Of a DNA stretch of 64,000 bases, positions 59,119 to 64,000 are shown one piece after another. Made by a program: the position numbers and the translations under genes. The notes beneath the pieces are model-generated. The model searched no databases. It saw only the letters and a list, made by a program, of their open reading frames with translations, and had not been told where the DNA came from. Every line of letters begins with the position of its first letter. The stretch's first letter is position 1. Origin of the DNA: CAZQHK01 sp964593455 (lineage in GTDB: Bacteria > Muiribacteriota > CAYSPT01); assembly GCA_964593455.1 (NCBI GenBank), contig CAZQHK010000001.1, positions 124,001 through 188,000 of the forward strand, written 5' to 3'.

Positions 59119-59841
59119 ATGGAGTCCCTTGCTGTTGAGCACGTTTTTAAAAAATATGGAAACCGTCATGTTGTCAACGGTGTAAATCTTGAGGTCAAGC
59201 GTGGCGAGGTGGTGGGTCTGCTCGGTCCTAACGGAGCGGGTAAAACCACCACTTTCTATATGATGGTCGGCCTGATTCAGCCTGACTCCGGCCGGGTGCT
59301 CCTGAACGCCCAGGATATCACTCGACAGCCCATGTTCGAGCGGGCAAAGAACAGTATCGGTTATCTTCCCCAAGAACCTTCGGTATTCAGGAAATTAACT
59401 GTCGAACAGAATGTAATGGCCATATTGGAGTTTATCGAGCCGGACAAAAAGAAACGGAAAGAACGGCTGGAAGAACTGCTGGAAGAGTTGAGGATAACCA
59501 AAATAGCCAAAACACTCGGGGAAAGTCTCTCGGGTGGGGAGCGCCGCCGAGTGGAAATCGTACGTTCTCTGGCTACAAAACCGCGTTTTATTCTTCTCGA
59601 TGAACCCTTCGCCGGTGTTGATCCCATCGCGGTCAACGACATCCAGATGATCATCTCCATGCTCAAAAGCAAGAACCTCGGAGTATTAATTACCGATCAT
59701 AATGTGCGGGAGACCTTGAATATCACCGATCGTGCATACATTATGAATGACGGTAAGATTCTTGTTTCCGGTGATCGTCATTTCATCTCGGAGAGCGAGG
59801 TTGCCAGGAAGATCTACCTTGGCGAGAAATTCACCCTGTAG
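59119..59841 (+). CDS. lptB: LPS export ABC transporter ATP-binding protein LptB
   Basis: This 240-residue ATPase powers LPS extraction with LptFG. LLGPNGAGKTTTFYMM is Walker A (about 33-48). The Q-loop region reads IGYLPQEPSVFRKLTV. The signature is LSGGERRRVEIVRSL, FILLDEPFAGVDPIAV is Walker B, and LITDHNVRETL is the switch His. All match the LptB subfamily rather than other ABC ATPases. It lies 71 bases after lptA. Confidence 0.97.
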   Translation: MESLAVEHVFKKYGNRHVVNGVNLEVKRGEVVGLLGPNGAGKTTTFYMMVGLIQPDSGRVLLNAQDITRQPMFERAKNSIGYLPQEPSVFRKLTVEQNVMAILEFIEPDKKKRKERLEELLEELRITKIAKTLGESLSGGERRRVEIVRSLATKPRFILLDEPFAGVDPIAVNDIQMIISMLKSKNLGVLITDHNVRETLNITDRAYIMNDGKILVSGDRHFISESEVARKIYLGEKFTL

Positions 59842-59868
59842 CGTGATATTTGGAGGTAATCTGGTTCC

Positions 59869-61305
59869 ATGATAAATATTCTCGGTTTGATGTTACTGGC
59901 CGGGCTGGTTGCCTATGTCAGTGATGTTCTTGGACGTAAAATGGGACGTAAGCGCCTGACTATTTTGCATCTCAGACCGAGGACCACAGCAACTTTGGGA
60001 ACAGTAATAACCGGTATGTTTATCACCGTTGTCACTATCATTGCGTTTGCGTTTCTCAACGAAAACGTCTATGACGCATTATTCAAAGTTGAGAAACTAA
60101 AGTTTGAAATATCCAGTTTGCAACGGAAGACAGCCGGGCTCGAGAATGAGAAACGAGAACTTGAAGCCGGGGTAAAGGGCCTCACCGAAGTAAAAGAATA
60201 TTTGACCAAAAAAATCCAGCAGTATAAGGATGAGCGCGAAGAGCTCCTGAGTCAGGTTGATGGTTTGCGGCATCGGTTATCGGAGTTGGAAGCTAAGCTG
60301 ATTCAACGCGAAGAAGAATACGCTAAACTCAAGGGAACGAACCAGACTCTTAAAAATTCCATCGATGAGCTCATGGATCGGGTCCGCGAACTTTCAGATG
60401 AACGGGACCGCCGTATCGGGGAGATGCAACAACTGAAAAACGATATCAAGTCGAAGGAACGGGCATCTCTTGTTTTTCGTGCCGGCGCTCCGATCGTGGA
60501 ACGGATTGTCATGCCCAAGAATGGACATGACCAGGCGCTCCAGCAAACGAAGGAAATTCTCATGGAGGTTCATGCCATGGCCCAGGAACGGGAGGTGGAG
60601 GTCCGTGATTTCCCGGAGTTCTGGCGTGACAACAAAGATATTTTCACTTCTCTTGCAGATAAACTATCGGAAGAATATGCTCTTTCCAGGACCAATATCG
60701 TGGTTGGTGTCATCAGCGCCGAGAACATATTTAAAGGTGAGCAGCTGGTTGTAGAGATCAAATGGCTTCTCAATGAACTGCTTTTCGAAAAGGGGACAGT
60801 GCTCACAACATTTAGAGTTGATGCAGAAAAGAGCCGTGAAGCTATCGCTTCCATGGTAGAGTACCAGATCGATATCCTGGGAGAAAAGACTTATAACAAG
60901 GGGAGGTTGAGTGCTGCTCTAACCATTGACCCACTGGTGATCTACGATGCTGTCAACGCTATCCATAAGGCGGGTAGCGCCGTTGATGTCAGGGTGTTTG
61001 CAGGCGAGAGTATTCACGTTTCCGGACCGTTTGAGATTCGGATCGAGATTGAACCGGTCAAAGAGACGCTCTTCATCGCTCCAATAGGTGAAACCGTCGA
61101 AGTGGAATGGCTGCCGGCCGGGACCACGGCTGAGATCATTGAGGCGGTTGGTTCCAGTCTTGAATTTTCACCCCTCACTCCTGTTTCCATAGAGCATTTT
61201 AGTGCTGAAACCGTATCGCAACCGGAAAACTCTTCTCTCTCCCGGGAATCATTTGCACTTACCGGTGCGAGCGAATCGCTTCTCAGGAAGGACGGGTCCC
61301 CTTGA
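59869..61305 (+). CDS. DUF3084-family membrane coiled-coil protein
   Basis: This is a 478-residue protein. Two N-terminal membrane helices (about 2-19 and 44-62) flank the conserved basic segment VLGRKMGRKRLTILHLRPRT. A long coiled coil follows (about 72-195, Glu/Lys/Leu heptads such as LRHRLSELEAKLIQREEEY). A globular C-terminal domain with RAGAPIVERIVMP, TNIVVGVISAENIFKGEQL and FEIRIEIEP completes it. DUF3084 proteins are known from cyanobacteria and others without assigned function. Here the gene is embedded between lptB and a sugar-phosphate transferase gene, suggesting an envelope role. Confidence 0.85.
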   Translation: MINILGLMLLAGLVAYVSDVLGRKMGRKRLTILHLRPRTTATLGTVITGMFITVVTIIAFAFLNENVYDALFKVEKLKFEISSLQRKTAGLENEKRELEAGVKGLTEVKEYLTKKIQQYKDEREELLSQVDGLRHRLSELEAKLIQREEEYAKLKGTNQTLKNSIDELMDRVRELSDERDRRIGEMQQLKNDIKSKERASLVFRAGAPIVERIVMPKNGHDQALQQTKEILMEVHAMAQEREVEVRDFPEFWRDNKDIFTSLADKLSEEYALSRTNIVVGVISAENIFKGEQLVVEIKWLLNELLFEKGTVLTTFRVDAEKSREAIASMVEYQIDILGEKTYNKGRLSAALTIDPLVIYDAVNAIHKAGSAVDVRVFAGESIHVSGPFEIRIEIEPVKETLFIAPIGETVEVEWLPAGTTAEIIEAVGSSLEFSPLTPVSIEHFSAETVSQPENSSLSRESFALTGASESLLRKDGSP

Positions 61306-62390
61306 AAACATCTGGATTGCTGAATTTTCTCCAGGGGACAATGACTCTCAAAGTTGTGGGTATGTTCACTATCGCCTTTGTTTCTACAGTGGTTTTGACC
61401 CCTCTTCTCCGGCGTCTCGCGCTCAAGTGGGGAGTATTCGATCACCCCAATGTCCGCAAGATACATTCCAGGCCGGTACCGTATTTAGGCGGCGTTGCCA
61501 TGTTCCTCGGCTTCTTTTTGGCCCTTGGTTTGCTTGCCAAGTGGAATACTCACCTGGTGGGATTTGCCATCGGAGCAACGATCATGCTGATCATCGGTAT
61601 GATTGACGATATGATCGATGTCTCACCCAAGTTCAAACTGCTCGGCCAGACCGTGGCCGCTTTGGTGCTGATAGCTTCCGGGGTAAGTATCGCATATGTG
61701 TCTGACTTCATTCATGGCAGTGGTGTAATCTATCTCGGATTCTGGGCTGTTCCATTGACGGTAATCTGGCTGGTAGGAATTACCAATACTGTTAATCTCA
61801 TTGATGGATTGGACGGTTTGGCTGCGGGTGTGTCGGTGATTGCGTCAGTGACATTTCTGATCGTGGGAATCATAGATAACCAGGTCCCGCCGATACTCCT
61901 TCTCACTGCGGGTTTGGCTGGAGTTTCAGGGGCGTTTTTATTTTACAACTTTTATCCGGCGGTGATCTTTATGGGAGATTCCGGCAGCTTATTCCTTGGA
62001 TTCTCACTGGCTACGGTAGGGGTTATGGGAGCGCTTAAAGGCACAACTATCGCCACTCTCGTAATACCCGTTCTGGCCCTGGGAGTTCCCATTTATGATA
62101 CCGTGCTGGCCATTTTCAGACGGGGTATAGCCGACGAACAGGTTTTTAAGCCCGACAAAGAGCATTTTCACCACCGGATGCTTGCCCTGGGATTTTCACA
62201 CCGGCAAACGGTTGTTATTATATACGGGATAAGTAGTTTACTCGGGATCTGCGCCATCGCCTTATCAAAGATAAGCGATGCTAGAAGTCTGATTGTATTG
62301 ACATTTATTGGCGTGCTATTTATCATTGGAACTGGTCAGATAGCTCGTCGGCTCAAATCTCGACACGAACATACTGAGAGAAACTCATGA
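61302..62390 (+). CDS. undecaprenyl-phosphate sugar-1-phosphate transferase (WecA/TagO family)
   Basis: This 362-residue polytopic enzyme starts at TTG 61302, overlapping the DUF3084 stop. Roughly 10-11 membrane helices carry the family motifs. RKIHSRPVPYLGG and IGMIDDMIDVSPKFKLLGQ (Asp-Asp pair) come first. NLIDGLDGLAAG, IFMGDSGSLFLGF and the cytoplasmic DKEHFHHRML of the WecA/WbpL type follow. It should attach a HexNAc-1-phosphate to undecaprenyl phosphate to start O-antigen or another surface glycan. The exact sugar is unknown. Confidence 0.92.
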   Translation: MKTSGLLNFLQGTMTLKVVGMFTIAFVSTVVLTPLLRRLALKWGVFDHPNVRKIHSRPVPYLGGVAMFLGFFLALGLLAKWNTHLVGFAIGATIMLIIGMIDDMIDVSPKFKLLGQTVAALVLIASGVSIAYVSDFIHGSGVIYLGFWAVPLTVIWLVGITNTVNLIDGLDGLAAGVSVIASVTFLIVGIIDNQVPPILLLTAGLAGVSGAFLFYNFYPAVIFMGDSGSLFLGFSLATVGVMGALKGTTIATLVIPVLALGVPIYDTVLAIFRRGIADEQVFKPDKEHFHHRMLALGFSHRQTVVIIYGISSLLGICAIALSKISDARSLIVLTFIGVLFIIGTGQIARRLKSRHEHTERNS

Positions 62391-62408
62391 ATTCCAGAGG
62401 TGAGATTG

Positions 62409-63635
62409 TTGCCTGATTACTCCCGGAGTGAAATCCCGGATGAAGTGCCGTCTTCCGATAGTGATCTGAAGACGCTTCATGAACGGCTGGCAGCCGCGTC
62501 TCGCCGCGGCCGTCTTTCTCATGCTTATTTGTTGGTAGGACCAACAAACAAGCTTGATCTGGCGTTGTTTATGGCTCAAACACAATGTTGTAAGCGGGAT
62601 GAATCGTTCCCCTGTGGGACGTGCCTACCCTGTCGCCGGGTTTTGAGTTACAGCCATCTCGATGTAATGGTACTGTTTTGGGAACAGGTCAGGGCTCAGA
62701 TCAATCAGGTACGGGAGATACAGGCTGAAGCGTCTCTGGCGCCCCGTGAAGGTCGTCGACGGGTCTATGTTATTGTGGATGCCCATCTGATGAACCAGGA
62801 ATCAGCCAACTGCCTGCTCAAGATCCTGGAAGAATCGCCGGAACACGCGATGTTCATCCTGTTGGCCACCAATGTATTTTCACTCATGCCGACGATAGTC
62901 TCCCGGTGCCAAAAAATTTATGTACCGGCTCGGAATAAAGAGTTTAGCATTGGGTTTGAATGGTCAAACGACATGAAAATTATTGCAGAGGCTTTGGTCG
63001 AGGAACGGCGCGAGGTGATAGAGTCGCTTCGAGAACAATGGCCGATTGGTCTCGGAAAACTAGAAGGGATAGCAGGCAGCGCTCGAGAAAGGCGAATAGA
63101 GAAACAACAGAAGATTTTTGGGGGTTTATTCTCCAGCATGGGCCGGCAAAATGTCTTTACATTGGTGTGCTGGGCAGAAAAACTTTCCGTGCTCTTGGCT
63201 GAACACGGAAAGTTCACCTATGCACTCAGGGACTGGGAAGCGGTCAATGAAGAGCTCCAGCGCGAGGATCGAAAAGTGGAGGAACTGATAGTTGCAATAT
63301 CGCGGAGAGCGATTGAAAAAAAAGACAAGAAGAGAACTCAAAAAAAATCAAAAAGCAAAAAAACGGTTGGGAAAAGTGGAGCCGGTATTTGCCAGCGGCG
63401 TGAAGTGGAGGAACTGCTGCGGTTTTCCGGCCGGGTGGTTGACGAGATGGTATCTGCCGGAGCTCTTCCTCATGATCGACTTCGTGCCTGGGTTGATTTC
63501 TTTACCGAAACAAGAGAGTGGGTTTTTATGAACCTGGATCCGACTATCCTGCTGGAAACTGCGTTTTTCAGACTATCCCGGATTTTTTCCGGAATTGCAA
63601 TAGTCCATTCGGATGTAAAGTTGGCAGAGTTATGA
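62409..63635 (+). CDS. holB: DNA polymerase III delta-prime subunit HolB-like
   Basis: This 408-residue clamp-loader subunit starts at TTG 62409, six bases after AGAGGTG; GTG at 62400 and TTG at 62406 are alternatives. The ATPase P-loop is degenerate (LVGPTNKLDLALF, no GKT), as expected for delta-prime. A zinc module has CGTCLPC plus upstream CC. INQVREIQAEASLAPREGRR, VYVIVDAHLMNQESANCLLK, LKILEESPEHAMFILLATN and SRCQKIYVPA follow the family order. A Lys-rich stretch (about 300-320, KKDKKRTQKKSKSKK) and a C-terminal extension are unusual. It overlaps ricT, an arrangement familiar from Firmicutes. Confidence 0.88.
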   Translation: MPDYSRSEIPDEVPSSDSDLKTLHERLAAASRRGRLSHAYLLVGPTNKLDLALFMAQTQCCKRDESFPCGTCLPCRRVLSYSHLDVMVLFWEQVRAQINQVREIQAEASLAPREGRRRVYVIVDAHLMNQESANCLLKILEESPEHAMFILLATNVFSLMPTIVSRCQKIYVPARNKEFSIGFEWSNDMKIIAEALVEERREVIESLREQWPIGLGKLEGIAGSARERRIEKQQKIFGGLFSSMGRQNVFTLVCWAEKLSVLLAEHGKFTYALRDWEAVNEELQREDRKVEELIVAISRRAIEKKDKKRTQKKSKSKKTVGKSGAGICQRREVEELLRFSGRVVDEMVSAGALPHDRLRAWVDFFTETREWVFMNLDPTILLETAFFRLSRIFSGIAIVHSDVKLAEL

Positions 63636-64000
63636 TCAAGTTATTTGGAGTCAGGTTCGAAAAGATTGGGAAAATTCATTTTTTCAAAGATCCTGGACTC
63701 GTTCTAAAAGTCGGAGACGACTGTATCGTTAAAACCATTAAAGGTTTGGAATACGGAAGAGTAGTGCTCGTGGGTGACGGTTCATCGCTTGAAGACTACA
63801 ACTTCATGGGAGAATTGGTACGTAAGGCCAGCGAAGACGACAAATACGCTTATAAAGAGAAGTGGGAGCTTGAAGATGAGGCTTTCAAAAAAGCTGTGGA
63901 GAAAATCAAGAGTCTCAAGTTGTCCATGAAATTGTTGAAAGTAAAATATCTCTTTGACCAGCAACACGTAGTTTTTAGTTTCAGGGCGGAAGAAAAAGTG
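63632..64000 (+). CDS. ricT: PSP1-domain protein RicT (YaaT), partial at right edge
   Basis: The ATG at 63632 overlaps the holB stop, and 123 codons are visible before the window ends. MIKLFGVRFEKIGKIHFFKD is a typical start. VKTIKGLEYGRVVLVGDG is the PSP1 entry motif, followed by AYKEKWELEDEAFKKAVEKI. RicT proteins belong to a Fe-S-containing complex that guides mRNA processing in Bacillus. The conserved Cys residues would lie beyond the visible end, so activity cannot be judged. Confidence 0.88.
   Translation, partial: MIKLFGVRFEKIGKIHFFKDPGLVLKVGDDCIVKTIKGLEYGRVVLVGDGSSLEDYNFMGELVRKASEDDKYAYKEKWELEDEAFKKAVEKIKSLKLSMKLLKVKYLFDQQHVVFSFRAEEKV

Noticed and set aside
1..64000. CRISPR arrays, rRNA genes, prophage or complete insertion sequences
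   Set aside because: No regularly spaced direct repeats, rRNA signatures, phage structural genes or full transposase genes were seen.

Overview
The window is a gene-dense stretch of a Gram-negative (diderm), motile bacterial chromosome. It carries L-ring and P-ring flagellar genes, a PilMNOPQ type IV pilus operon, KDO/LPS synthesis and transport genes (kdsD, kdsC, lptC, lptA, lptB), HflK/HflC, and a sigma-54 activator. Some families best known from Firmicutes are also present (SpoIID, FloA, a GerW-like protein, and RicT next to holB). That mix suits a deltaproteobacterial-grade or candidate-phylum diderm; the phylum cannot be fixed from the sequence alone. TTG and GTG starts with good Shine-Dalgarno (SD) sequences are frequent, so several starts were reassigned.

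Layout: 1-610 is a secreted protein cut by the left edge. 891-7609 is a heavy-metal efflux operon (Cys-rich secreted protein, TolC-type lipoprotein, CxxH/CxxC-repeat anchor protein, adaptor, HME-RND pump) with a clear promoter. 7701-9160 looks like mobile-element debris: a tRNA-Pro 3' fragment, an AT-rich orphan gene and a 586-bp gap. 9161-10250 holds tRNA-Thr, a MazG-like hydrolase and a STAS protein. 10347-18313 is housekeeping (argS, dnaK, ruvCAB, queH, a SpoIID-family gene). 18480-22699 is pilMNOPQ, closed by a strong terminator. 22917-25154 is aroC, aroK and an S1-domain protein. 25346-30347 is a flagellar rod/ring operon behind a sigma-28-type promoter.

30348-35181 carries intergenic repeats, rsmA, a YjbH-like outer-membrane protein, a 186-bp palindromic element, malQ and a TIGR04076 protein. 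35378-39138 is a c-di-GMP/membrane-protease cluster. 39345-48005 is a signalling run: FloA flotillin, STAS protein, histidine kinase, NtrC-type regulator, apt, HEAT and TPR proteins. 48039-53670 has mixed orientation (zinc-ribbon protein, folC, membrane alpha/beta hydrolase, Ser/Thr kinase, PspC protein). 53842-64000 is an envelope operon (hflKC, kdsDC, lptCAB, DUF3084, wecA-like), then holB and ricT, the last cut by the right edge.

No rRNA, CRISPR array, complete insertion sequence or obvious defence system was seen. The most unusual items are the metal-operon repeat proteins, a dispersed intergenic repeat family ending just before ribosome binding sites, the palindromic element at 32848, the FloA-STAS-kinase-regulator operon, and a sigma-54-type promoter in front of dnaK.
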